Assembly: GCF_003026495.1 (NCBI RefSeq)
Contig: NZ_PYMA01000003.1
Span: 62,001-126,000, forward strand
From: Photobacterium sanctipauli
GTDB lineage: Bacteria > Pseudomonadota > Gammaproteobacteria > Enterobacterales > Vibrionaceae
Direction: 5' to 3'
Length of the DNA stretch: 64,000 nt
Shown here: positions 17,977 to 26,679 of the stretch, in pieces
Layout of the letters: each line of letters opens with the position of its first letter
Numbering within the stretch: the first letter of the stretch is position 1
Translations under genes and position numbers: made by a program
Notes under the pieces: model-generated
What the model was told of the DNA's origin: nothing
Database searches by the model: none
What the model saw: only the letters and a program-made list of their open reading frames with translations

Positions 17977-19052
17977 AAATTGGCCCTTGCCTGCGCCAGC
18001 TGCCCGTCGTCAACCCCGAGGCGGGCAAGGTAACGCTCTACACTCTGCTTCGGCTGCTCAAAGCATTCCGTACCTAAACAGGCAATTAAGCTTCGCGCTA
18101 GCAAACGAAAACTACGGTACTCCCCTATCCCCATTTCATTGGTTTTTAAGTAGTTTTCTTCAACAGCTGCTTTGTCGCTCCCCATTAATAATTGCAAGAA
18201 GGCCGAAACAACACCGGTGCGATCGGAGCCCAACCGGCAGTGGACGAGATAGGGTCCCTCAACTTCAGCAATAACAGAAATGACGCGCCTAATACCATCC
18301 TCGAAACCCAGCTCATCGTCATTAAATGGCTGATTGCGATCTGACATAAAATAGACCGTCTCGTATGCCATTGGCACACTAAATACCTGTCCTTGTTGGC
18401 AACAGCGTTGGTAGTAGCTCGGTGGAAAGTCCGATGCAATACGCGATATATCATCGCCACTATCGCAAAGGTTTATCACGGTTCGTACTCCCGCCTGCTC
18501 GATTAAATCCCGCACCGTTGCTTGCCTTAGGCGTTCAATAGCAGCCAGTTGAGGGTGAGCACTTCTTGATGCAATAACAGGATGGTATGAACGATACATG
18601 CTACCAACTGCCATTTCGCCACCCGTAACGACTCTAAAATTGGCTAACTGGGCTTTATCGGTAAAGTGGCTGGCTTCGCTTTTAATTTGATAAGAGTGTT
18701 GGGAAGCGCGACTAATCGCAGCTAGGGTTGAATCTGAAGGCGGTGTTAAAAAAAGTAAATGATTATACTCACCGTTAAACTGATTATTGAAATAATGGCC
18801 TGGCAATAATTGTTCTTTAAAAGACACATTAGATTGTAAAGTGTCATTCCAAATCGAATACTCAATATAACCCGAGTTACCAATTTTATCGATTTGATGA
18901 AGTTCTTTTATTAACGCCTGATTATCACCATTATTGGTAAACTTATATTCGTTATCTCTTTGCCAGTTGGTAAAAGTACCAACCAAATAAAAGTCACCTT
19001 GGCTTTTTGGCAAAGTGAACTCAATAAAATCGCCACGAATGACATATTGCAT
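17940..19052 (-). CDS. tyrosine/dual-specificity-type phosphatase with N-terminal glycan-binding-like domain (laforin-like architecture)
   Basis: Protein of 370 residues, cytoplasmic. Residues 1-105 look like an E-set/CBM48-type module (about FYLVGTFTNW at 21-30), the same pattern seen at the N-terminus of the debranching enzyme at 4216-7035. Residues 138-290 fit the bacterial tyrosine-phosphatase-like family (Y_phosphatase3 type): FRVVTGGEMAVGSMYRS, TVINLCDSGDD and the catalytic HCRLGSDRTG loop with C272 and R278 (C-x5-R). The start at 19052 is set by AAGGA 7 bp upstream; the ATG 8 codons earlier has no such site. It follows the alpha-glucosidase behind a terminator-like hairpin. A phospho-glycan or phosphoprotein substrate is inference. 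Confidence 0.8.
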   Translation of the reverse strand: MQYVIRGDFIEFTLPKSQGDFYLVGTFTNWQRDNEYKFTNNGDNQALIKELHQIDKIGNSGYIEYSIWNDTLQSNVSFKEQLLPGHYFNNQFNGEYNHLLFLTPPSDSTLAAISRASQHSYQIKSEASHFTDKAQLANFRVVTGGEMAVGSMYRSYHPVIASRSAHPQLAAIERLRQATVRDLIEQAGVRTVINLCDSGDDISRIASDFPPSYYQRCCQQGQVFSVPMAYETVYFMSDRNQPFNDDELGFEDGIRRVISVIAEVEGPYLVHCRLGSDRTGVVSAFLQLLMGSDKAAVEENYLKTNEMGIGEYRSFRLLARSLIACLGTECFEQPKQSVERYLARLGVDDGQLAQARANLAKSYQSESHQS

Positions 19053-19081
19053 ATATATGTCCTTGTATATGCTCATGTACG

Positions 19082-19117
19082 AAAAAAGGCTCTATTTCAA
19101 TCGGGTGAAATAGAGCC
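19082..19117 (-). terminator. Rho-independent terminator/attenuator after the alpha-glucosidase gene
   Basis: Perfect 12-bp stem GGCTCTATTTCA/TGAAATAGAGCC, 6-nt loop, then six T on the minus strand. Only about 20 bp separate it from the phosphatase ribosome site, so the phosphatase is probably expressed by read-through. Confidence 0.85.
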
Positions 19118-19175
19118 GCCTAACACAATAACGACAGTAGGTATTGCTCTTAGTCAATTGACCATGATGATCAAT

Positions 19176-20819
19176 TTACTCAGGTAGCAGTACAGCAAAT
19201 GACTCATAAGGTTTGAGTGTCACGAGATCACCCAGTTGCTGACGCGCTTCATAGTTATGAATCACACACTCAACTTGTGCCGATTGTAGGTGCTCAGGGA
19301 TATCTACCGTGACTGGCTCGTTGCTGAAGTTGTTCATAACAAATAAGCGTTGCTCGTCGTTTGAGCGCAGGTAGGCAAACACCTTATCGTGCCCTTCAAA
19401 CACGGCTTCAAAGTCACCGTAAACAATCACAGGCAACGACTTACGCAGCTCAATCAAACGCTGATAATGGTAAAACACCGAGCTATCATCATTTAGCGCC
19501 GCTTTAACATTCACCTCAGTGTAATTCGGGTTAGCTTTGATCCATGGTTCAACTGCAGAAAAACCACCGTTGGCACTATCGTCCCACTGCATCGGCGTAC
19601 GGCCGTTATCTCGGCTGTTTTCATGCACTGCCGCTAACATGGTCTCCGGTGCGACACCGTTTTCTGTACGCTCTTTGTAGAAGTTCAGCGTTTCAATATC
19701 ACGGTAATCATCAATGCTCTCGAACGCCACATTGGTCATGCCAATTTCTTCACCTTGGTAGATGTAAGGCGTGCCTTTTAGCATATGCAGTGTTGTTGCC
19801 AGCATCTTGGCCGATTCAACACGGTACTGGCCGTCACAGCCATATTTCGATACCGCTCGTGGTAGATCATGATTGTTCCAGAACAACGAGTTCCAGCCTT
19901 GATCTGCCAGTTCCACCTGCCACTTGGTCAATACTTTCTTAAATTCAGGCAGATCCAGCGGGACTGGCGTCCACTTGTCTTTGTTTTTCCACGTAAGGCA
20001 AATGTGCTCGAACTGGAAAATCATCGAAAACTCTTCGCGGGCAGGATCACTGTATAGCTTGGCAATCTCTGGGGTAGCATCCCAAGTTTCACCCACGGTC
20101 AGAAGATCTTTATCGCCAAACGTTTCTCGGTTCATCTGCTGGATCAACGGATGAAGGCGCGGGCCGTTGCCGGTGATCTTCTTATCAATTTCTTTACCAA
20201 TAAGATCGATAACATCGAGACGGAAACCGCCGATGCCCTTGTCGATCCACCAGTTCATCATCTTATGGACTTCTTCCTGAACCTTCGGGTTCTCCCAGTT
20301 CAGATCGGGTTGACGCTTAGAAAAGATGTGCAGGAAATATTCGCCAGTCTGCTCGTCAAACTCCCAACCGCTGCCACCGAATACGGAGCCCATTTCGTCA
20401 GGCACGCCACCATCTTCACTTGGTTGACGCCAGATGTAGTAATCGCGGTATGGGTTGTCTTTTGATTTACGTGCTTCTTTGAACCAAGGGTGCTCATCAG
20501 AGGTATGGTTAACCACCAGATCCATGATAATACGAATATCACGTTGCTTAGCTTGCGCAAGCAGTTCGTCCATATCCGCCATGGTGCCGAATTCAGGCGC
20601 GATATCTTGGTAATCTGAAATATCATAGCCATTGTCATCCATAGGCGACTTGTAGACAGGTGACAACCAAAGAACGTTAACCCCAAGGTTTTGCAGGTAG
20701 TCTAACTTGCTGATGATCCCACGTAGATCACCCATACCATCGCCATTGGAATCGCAGTAACTGCGAGGGTAAATCTGATAGACAACAGCATCATGCCACC
20801 ATTTAGGTGTAACGTTCAT
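19176..20819 (-). CDS. GH13 alpha-glucosidase (oligo-1,6-glucosidase / alpha-glucosidase type)
   Basis: Protein of 547 residues, no signal peptide. It begins WWHDAVVYQIYPRSYCDSNGDGMGDLRGI, typical of the oligo-1,6-glucosidase/trehalose-6-phosphate hydrolase/alpha-glucosidase group. Catalytic residues are D202 (GGFRLDVIDL), E244 (TVGETWD) and D318 (WNNHDLPRAVSKYG). The Val in MDLVVNHTSDEH is the residue that usually marks alpha-1,6-specific members, which hints at isomaltose/limit-dextrin activity, but a TreC-like role cannot be ruled out. It releases glucose from imported oligosaccharides. A LysR gene lies divergently upstream. Confidence 0.88.
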   Translation of the reverse strand: MNVTPKWWHDAVVYQIYPRSYCDSNGDGMGDLRGIISKLDYLQNLGVNVLWLSPVYKSPMDDNGYDISDYQDIAPEFGTMADMDELLAQAKQRDIRIIMDLVVNHTSDEHPWFKEARKSKDNPYRDYYIWRQPSEDGGVPDEMGSVFGGSGWEFDEQTGEYFLHIFSKRQPDLNWENPKVQEEVHKMMNWWIDKGIGGFRLDVIDLIGKEIDKKITGNGPRLHPLIQQMNRETFGDKDLLTVGETWDATPEIAKLYSDPAREEFSMIFQFEHICLTWKNKDKWTPVPLDLPEFKKVLTKWQVELADQGWNSLFWNNHDLPRAVSKYGCDGQYRVESAKMLATTLHMLKGTPYIYQGEEIGMTNVAFESIDDYRDIETLNFYKERTENGVAPETMLAAVHENSRDNGRTPMQWDDSANGGFSAVEPWIKANPNYTEVNVKAALNDDSSVFYHYQRLIELRKSLPVIVYGDFEAVFEGHDKVFAYLRSNDEQRLFVMNNFSNEPVTVDIPEHLQSAQVECVIHNYEARQQLGDLVTLKPYESFAVLLPE

Positions 20820-20988
20820 GGCAAAACCCTCAATAAGAAACTGAATATAAATAACGGTATCGTAATAACCAATATCTTATGCCGTTATACCCCAGCTGAA
20901 AAATGCCGATCACAGCCTGTGATATAGCTTTTTCCTATATCAAAGGGATTATTACCGACCGTGATCACAACTTCGAGCGCTTTTACTT

Positions 20989-21004
20989 TGTGATGGATTT
21001 CAAA
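20989..21004. promoter_or_regulatory. possible CRP site between alpha-glucosidase and LysR genes
   Basis: TGTGA-N6-TCAAA. Further TCACA/TGTGA half-sites lie at about 20910-20925 and 20970-20980 in the same 240-bp divergent region, arranged irregularly. Confidence 0.35.
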
Positions 21005-21060
21005 AAATGTGAGACTGGCTACAAACATTTTTCATCAGTCTCAACCTCACTGAGTCAGTT

Positions 21061-21975
21061 ATGGATAAGCACTACCGCCAATTTCTTGCCATTGCCGAAT
21101 TCGGTAATATCAGCTTTGCCGCAGAGCAACTGAATCTAAGCCAGCCTACCCTCACCAACAATATGAAAAAGCTTGAAAAAAGCTTAGGGGTTGCTTTATT
21201 CACCCGACGCTCGAAAGGGGTCGAGCTCACCGAATACGGCAAGCTGTTCCAAGAACAAGTACAAGATCTAAGCCGGCGTCATGACGCCATGCTCGACAAA
21301 CTCGCTGATCTCAAAGCCAGAAAAACGGAAAAAATAAAGATGGGCACTGGCGATGCCTGGTGGGAAGTGTTTGTTAAATCCGCCTTGCAAAATTACTGTC
21401 AGCAACATCCGGGGATTTCTATTCAACTGGAATTCGGTAACCACCTTAAGCTGATGGATATGCTGATCCACGGCCAAATTGACTTATTTATCGGCCATGA
21501 AATCCACGGACTTTCTCGGCGCTGCAACGTCCATTTCACCCCGATTTTGCAAGATCAAGAAGCCCTGTTCGTGCATCACTCACACCCCTTGCTGATAAAT
21601 GGGGCGAACCATGCAAACGCGCAGCTCTACCCACTTTTACAGGTCACCCCAGACCAAGAGAGCTATCAGCATTTAATCGAAAACCCCCAGCCCAAACAGC
21701 AGGAAAAAGAGCGTAAACAACTCGGAGAACGGATTGTTTACGAAATCAACTCCCTCAGTGCCAGCCTCGATTTATTGGCAAGCTCTAAAGCTATCATGCC
21801 CTACACCTACAGTATGGTGGACTACTTCCAGCAATTTGGCATTGTCCCCCTGCCTCAAGCCGAGCCCCCGCAAACCGGTATTGTCGGCATTTATCACCTC
21901 AATGAGCCACTAGCTGCACACATTAATGATATTAAAGCGATTTTTATAGAATCAAGTTCAATAACCCGTATCTAG
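21061..21975 (+). CDS. LysR-family transcriptional regulator
   Basis: Protein of 304 residues. An N-terminal winged helix (about 1-60; FLAIAEFGNISFAAEQLNLSQPTLTNNMKKLEKSLG) is followed by a substrate-binding domain (about 90-300) with the LysR layout. The start ATG has no strong ribosome site, but the domain begins right there. It is divergent from the alpha-glucosidase gene and 221 bp upstream of the second maltoporin. Two palindromic sites lie before that porin, so the two neighbours are its likely targets. The inducer is unknown. Confidence 0.88.
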   Translation: MDKHYRQFLAIAEFGNISFAAEQLNLSQPTLTNNMKKLEKSLGVALFTRRSKGVELTEYGKLFQEQVQDLSRRHDAMLDKLADLKARKTEKIKMGTGDAWWEVFVKSALQNYCQQHPGISIQLEFGNHLKLMDMLIHGQIDLFIGHEIHGLSRRCNVHFTPILQDQEALFVHHSHPLLINGANHANAQLYPLLQVTPDQESYQHLIENPQPKQQEKERKQLGERIVYEINSLSASLDLLASSKAIMPYTYSMVDYFQQFGIVPLPQAEPPQTGIVGIYHLNEPLAAHINDIKAIFIESSSITRI

Positions 21976-21988
21976 TGATCCGCGATTG

Positions 21989-22004
21989 TGTGAACTGATC
22001 CACG
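21989..22004. promoter_or_regulatory. weak CRP-like site before the second maltoporin
   Basis: TGTGA-N6-CCACG: one half-site is perfect and the other poor. It abuts the first palindrome at 22005. Confidence 0.3.
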
Positions 22005-22024
22005 AAATGGGAACATTCCCATTT
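22005..22024. promoter_or_regulatory. palindromic operator candidate 1
   Basis: Inverted repeat AAATGGGAA-CA-TTCCCATTT with perfect 9-bp arms, 172 bp before the porin start. The same 14-bp core recurs 56 bp downstream, which marks it as a probable regulator site. Confidence 0.6.
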
Positions 22025-22063
22025 ACCTAGTTACATTTCCTTGCCATTATCCAGCCCAACAAA

Positions 22064-22077
22064 TGGGAACATTCCCA
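22064..22077. promoter_or_regulatory. palindromic operator candidate 2
   Basis: TGGGAACATTCCCA, identical core to candidate 1 with 6-bp arms, centre-to-centre distance 56 bp. The 14-bp core does not fit the usual T-N11-A LysR box exactly, so the binding protein is uncertain. Confidence 0.6.
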
Positions 22078-22196
22078 AGGGTGTTAAATGAGTTAAATGA
22101 ATAGGTAGCTTAGAGAGTAACCTGTTCAAAAATGCCCGCAGGTAACGTGTCCCAACACAATAAGTTAGAAAAACAATTCCATATCAGGGGTGAACA

Positions 22197-23450
22197 ATGA
22201 AAAAGATGAACCTTACCGCACTGGCAATTTCAGCAGCACTGCTGGCGCCAAGCGCTTTGGCCGACGATGGTTTCGTATTCCACGGCTACGCACGCTCAGG
22301 CATCGGTATTAGTGGCGACAATGGCCAAAATGTTGAATTCAACAAACAACAGCTAGGCCGCCTAGGTAACGAAGCCGATACTTTTGCTGAGTTTGGTCTT
22401 GGTAAGGAAATCTACAACGAAGACGGTGCGCGTTTCTTCTTTGATTCAATGCTGGCTGTTGGTAGTGATGGTTCTAACATCTTTGAATCACTAAAAGATG
22501 ACGAAGAAAATGGCTTCATTGATTTCCGTCAGCTAAATGTTCAGGCAACAGGCGTACTTAACTTCGCCCCTGAAGCCACCCTTTGGGCAGGTAAGCGATA
22601 CTACCAACGCCATGATATTCACATTACTGATTTCTACTACTGGAACACATCGGGTGCCGGCGCCGGTATCGAAAACGTTAACCTGGGTGACGGCCGATTC
22701 TCGTTCGCGGTGATCCGCAACGATGACAACATGGTTACTGACGAAGGCAACCGTGGCGAAGCGCTAAACGTGAATGTTATCGATATGCGCTATGCAGGCA
22801 TTGAGCTTTGGAACAATGCAGACCTTGAGCTGGGTATCAACTATGCCATTACCAACCCGTCTGATGACGCCTCTACCGAAGCAAAAGAAGCGAAAGACGG
22901 TGTAATGGCAACGGCTCAGCTAACCCAGAACCTAGACAACGGCTTTAACAAAACGGTTGTCCAGTACGGTACAGAAGGCTACGCCAAAGAGCTGGCGACC
23001 TTTGGTGCGGGTACCTCTTACCACGCAACAACAGAGCAAGGTGGCAGCGCATACCGTTTGATCAACTGGGGTATTGTGAACCTGTCTGACAACATCGAGC
23101 TTGGCCACCAGCTGCTATGGTCATCAACCATTGACGACATCGAAGCTAATCAAAAAGACGACCTGACTTACCTTTCAGCTGTGGTTCGCCCGGTATATAA
23201 CTGGGATAAGCACCGCAAAACCATTCTTGAAGCAGGTTACTTCAACAACCAAGATGTAAACGGCAAAGATCTATCCGGCCAGAAGATCACCATCGCCCAG
23301 GCTTGGAATGCCGGTGAAGATTTCTTCGCACGCCCAGAAATTCGTCTATACGGTACCTACTTCTCTAACATCGATACCGTAGAGGAAGGCGTTTACTCAA
23401 CCGTTGATTCAGAGTTCAACGTGGGTGTTCAGTTCGAGGCTTGGTGGTAA
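22197..23450 (+). CDS. second maltoporin-type (LamB-like) sugar porin
   Basis: Outer-membrane barrel of 417 residues with a signal peptide (KMNLTALAISAALLAPSALA). It has the LamB start FVFHGYARSGIGISGDNGQN, the LWAGKRYYQRHDIHITDFYYWNTSGAGAG block and an aromatic C-terminus (FNVGVQFEAWW). AGGGGTGA precedes the ATG. It differs clearly from the LamB at 14163-15485 and has its own regulator and operators, so it may admit other or larger glycans. Being next to an alpha-glucosidase supports an alpha-glucan substrate. Confidence 0.88.
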   Translation: MKKMNLTALAISAALLAPSALADDGFVFHGYARSGIGISGDNGQNVEFNKQQLGRLGNEADTFAEFGLGKEIYNEDGARFFFDSMLAVGSDGSNIFESLKDDEENGFIDFRQLNVQATGVLNFAPEATLWAGKRYYQRHDIHITDFYYWNTSGAGAGIENVNLGDGRFSFAVIRNDDNMVTDEGNRGEALNVNVIDMRYAGIELWNNADLELGINYAITNPSDDASTEAKEAKDGVMATAQLTQNLDNGFNKTVVQYGTEGYAKELATFGAGTSYHATTEQGGSAYRLINWGIVNLSDNIELGHQLLWSSTIDDIEANQKDDLTYLSAVVRPVYNWDKHRKTILEAGYFNNQDVNGKDLSGQKITIAQAWNAGEDFFARPEIRLYGTYFSNIDTVEEGVYSTVDSEFNVGVQFEAWW

Positions 23451-23523
23451 GTAAGCACCAAACCAGCACTAAGTTAAAACCTGGACTCAGTTAAATTGAT
23501 ATCCCCCAACCTGAGCAAACCAA

Positions 23524-23544
23524 GGCCAGCATTCGCTGGCCTTT
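23524..23544. terminator. bidirectional terminator
   Basis: GGCCAGC-ATTC-GCTGGCC followed by TTTATTG, between the convergent porin and the large protein gene. Confidence 0.85.
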
Positions 23545-23573
23545 ATTGTTTTAATACCAAGGGTCAGTTGATC

Positions 23574-26549
23574 TTAAAACAAGCTCGACACCCTGAGGTA
23601 GAATTCATCTTTGCCGAGTTCATCATCAAAACCATAGGCATAACCCACCGTGACGGGAAACCGCAAGCCATATCCCAACTTCGCTTCAACGGTCAACTCA
23701 ACGCCTGTCCCCGTTAGTTGCTCCAATGATTCGCCACTGTCCCAAGCGGCGCCTGAATCGACAAAAGCGGTGCCCGAAATGTCACCCAAGCCAATGGGGA
23801 ATAGTGCCCAGTTGCGCTCAACCCGCGCCAAGTGCGAGGTCAATGAAAGGCGCTGGGTGAAATAGCGATCACCACGCTGCGCGTTGTCATCATATCCGCG
23901 TATCGCTTGGCTATCTCTGCCGAATAAACGCCGTTCTTCGTATATATCCGTGCCGCCAATACCAAAGCGTTGGGCACCGTCATCTGCATATCCCCCCGCT
24001 AATCTTGCCGTCAGTGTGGTGCGTCCCGGTAAATCCCAAGTCACGTTCCACTGTGCTTGATATTTCTGGCCTTCATAATCGCTGTTTATGACCTCATTCG
24101 TTTCGGCTACAGCATCAAAATAATGCCCCCAACCAATGCCCGGCACATTCAAGTAGCTCTCGCGATTATCGAACGTCACGGCCAAGCCTACTAACGACTC
24201 TTTTATCTCCCGATACCTAAATGCCGAAGCAAAATTGGGTTGTGACACTAAGGACTCACTATCAATATACACCCCGGCATGGAGGCTAAGTTGATCTTCA
24301 AAGGCATTGAAAAGGTGACTTCGTTGCAGTAATAAATAGTCATCACGGGTTATACGGTAGCCACTCTGATCGCCCAATGTGAGCTTGTCGTAACTGTGGC
24401 TGCTATTGAGAATGGCCAACCAGCGGTTATCGTATTGATAGATAGCGGTGAAATCACCGACATCATTGTCAGTATCCCAGAGTGCCGACAAGGTGTAGTT
24501 ATGCTGCCCCAAAGCATCGGAACCAAACGTAAACGCACCGATTTGCGTCCTGACATCATCAATATACGCCAGCGGTAGCCAGTTATGCGGCCGCACAGTT
24601 TTCCAAGGCTGGTAAGGTTTGGGCTCCCCTTTCTCTGCTGGCTGCTGAACAACGTCTGGGTAATCATATTGAGCTTGGTATTCGCTCACTTGAACATTCG
24701 ACAGTGCTTGAGGTTCCGCTAATAGCTTCACCTCATAGCCCTGCGAACCATAGCTTTGATACACCAAGCCCAACTCTGGCTGCCAAACAGGTTTTAAGGC
24801 ACCGCCAATCTCTCGCGTCCAGCGCTCCAGATTGCCACTGGCAATATCCAACGCATAGACATCAAACACCCCGTCATAATCAGCGCTGAAAAGCACCCGA
24901 CCATCAGGAAGATAAGTGGGTGATGATTCATGCGCTTTGGTGTTGGTGATCGGTGTCCACTGTTTTTGTTTTTTTTGCTTTTGAGAATCGCCCTCAGGGC
25001 CAATATCCAGCTGCTCAAGGTTCCAACCTTGCTGGTGTCGCTGCAAAGCAGCAATAACATGCTTGCCATCATTCGAGACATCAAAGCTGCCTAACACCTC
25101 ACCTTTATTGGCTTGCCACAATAATGTCCTTTGCTTAGGGTTTGTTGCATCGAGTTGCCATAGCTCACTAATCCCCGAAACCTTTCTCATGGCGAGTAGG
25201 TGCTTACCATCGGCAAGCCATCTAACTTGCTTGAAGCGCTCTCTCTCAGTTAGCGCCTGCCACCTCCCCTCTCGAAGAAGATAAATATCATTGAATGCCC
25301 TGCCATCGGCTCGGTTAACTTGGCGGGTAGCGATAATGCCACCGCTCGGATGGCTATCTAGCGAAGTGATGTTTTTACTGCTAACCAATGTCTGCCAATT
25401 CCCTTGATTTGTATTGACTCGGGGCTTGGCATTGGCTTGGAGCTCATCACTAAACTGGGGTTGCCACCGTTCAACTCGGGTTCTATCTTCACCATTATTT
25501 CGGTTTAGTAATAGGCCTTCATGGCTAGCCGCCATGACTTGCAAGAAAGGCAATAGCTCTGAGTGATCAAGCGAATGGCCGCCGACGTAATCAATGCTGG
25601 CTTGCCGCAGTTCGGCACTGAGCATTACCTCCAGTTCGGTAGAAAAATCCAACCATAGCGCTTCAAAGTCCTTGCCAAATGTCTGCCTGGCGGTACGGTT
25701 AATCAAAAAATAAGGGATCAAACGGCGGCTGTAATTATCGAGAAAAGCACTGACCTTTTCTTCGCCATAGGTCTGAACCAAATACTGCACAAAATAGGCG
25801 CCGTACAAATATTGATAACCTAAAGGCCATTCCCTATCTGCCACCACCACTTGATTTAACGGTTTCAACTCACCACTTGCCGCTTCCATCCGTATTTTCA
25901 TTGCATAGTTAGTGCTTTGCAGGCGCCCGTACCCGCGCTCGGCACGACCATCAACCGGGTTACTTTCTAGATATACCGCCAGCCCTTCAATCAACATGGA
26001 CGGGGTTAAAGCATGAGGAAATAAGAACCCCTGACGACCAAAGACGTTTTGTAGCGCTTTTGGCGCACCCGCTGCCAGCTCCATATGGGCAATATGAACA
26101 TATTCATGGCGGATCAGCATATGCAACCATTCATCGCTAAAGGCGAGATCACTCCCCTCTTCCGGCGGGCTCATGTACAAACGAATTTGAGCAAATGGCA
26201 GCGGAGTGGCCCAACCGTTAGAAAAGTCGAAATCATCAACCAACACAATTTCAGTTTTTTTCGCTGGCATGGTGCTGAAGAATGGCCGCAAGTCACGATG
26301 CACCTGCTCAGCGATATCTAATGCCCGCTCGGCAGCGTCTTGGTGACCCTGCACATAGTGAATAGTAAAATGTGGGGAGCCTTGGCTTAGCCACGGCTTT
26401 CCGGCTTCTTCCCAACCTACCGGCATCGCAGATATTGGCGCGGCCATGCCACCCAGTGCTATTGCCAAAGCAGTAAGCACACCTCGCCATTGATGGTTTT
26501 TCTTGTTATTTCGCATCGACATATCCATTTGTCGCATATTTCTTGTCAT
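23574..26549 (-). CDS. large exported protein: metallopeptidase-like, TolB-type beta-propeller and outer-membrane barrel domains
   Basis: Protein of 991 residues with a signal peptide (about 20-41, ending PISA). An N-terminal peptidase-MA-like domain contains HEYVH (148-152), an HExxH zinc motif followed by IAHMELA. The middle (about 380-650) has repeated WD40/TolB-like blades such as SSPTYLPDGRVLFSADYDGVFDVYALD. The last ~300 residues resemble an Omp85/surface-antigen barrel (FGIGGTDIYEERRLFGRDSQAIRGY, ending YLRVSSLF). The natural start may be one of several later Met codons. It appears to stand alone. Similar proteins are annotated only by domain; its target is unknown. Confidence 0.75.
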   Translation of the reverse strand: MTRNMRQMDMSMRNNKKNHQWRGVLTALAIALGGMAAPISAMPVGWEEAGKPWLSQGSPHFTIHYVQGHQDAAERALDIAEQVHRDLRPFFSTMPAKKTEIVLVDDFDFSNGWATPLPFAQIRLYMSPPEEGSDLAFSDEWLHMLIRHEYVHIAHMELAAGAPKALQNVFGRQGFLFPHALTPSMLIEGLAVYLESNPVDGRAERGYGRLQSTNYAMKIRMEAASGELKPLNQVVVADREWPLGYQYLYGAYFVQYLVQTYGEEKVSAFLDNYSRRLIPYFLINRTARQTFGKDFEALWLDFSTELEVMLSAELRQASIDYVGGHSLDHSELLPFLQVMAASHEGLLLNRNNGEDRTRVERWQPQFSDELQANAKPRVNTNQGNWQTLVSSKNITSLDSHPSGGIIATRQVNRADGRAFNDIYLLREGRWQALTERERFKQVRWLADGKHLLAMRKVSGISELWQLDATNPKQRTLLWQANKGEVLGSFDVSNDGKHVIAALQRHQQGWNLEQLDIGPEGDSQKQKKQKQWTPITNTKAHESSPTYLPDGRVLFSADYDGVFDVYALDIASGNLERWTREIGGALKPVWQPELGLVYQSYGSQGYEVKLLAEPQALSNVQVSEYQAQYDYPDVVQQPAEKGEPKPYQPWKTVRPHNWLPLAYIDDVRTQIGAFTFGSDALGQHNYTLSALWDTDNDVGDFTAIYQYDNRWLAILNSSHSYDKLTLGDQSGYRITRDDYLLLQRSHLFNAFEDQLSLHAGVYIDSESLVSQPNFASAFRYREIKESLVGLAVTFDNRESYLNVPGIGWGHYFDAVAETNEVINSDYEGQKYQAQWNVTWDLPGRTTLTARLAGGYADDGAQRFGIGGTDIYEERRLFGRDSQAIRGYDDNAQRGDRYFTQRLSLTSHLARVERNWALFPIGLGDISGTAFVDSGAAWDSGESLEQLTGTGVELTVEAKLGYGLRFPVTVGYAYGFDDELGKDEFYLRVSSLF

Positions 26550-26679
26550 TTAACCTAAGCTTCTACCCCTAAACGAAAAAAAGCAATCATCCGCAGACAA
26601 TTGCTTTCATCAATTTGAATTTTTGAGGCTGGATTAACCCTAGTGCGAGTTAAACGCCATTAATGGGATAGAAACGAAA

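Noticed and set aside
17846..18028. possible pentapeptide-repeat peptide on the minus strand
   Set aside because: The pattern comes from the 15-bp DNA repeat; the frame overlaps the phosphatase gene and lacks start signals.
23650..26321. several plus-strand frames opposite the 991-residue gene
   Set aside because: They are antisense shadows of a long coding frame with consistent codon use and recognisable domains.
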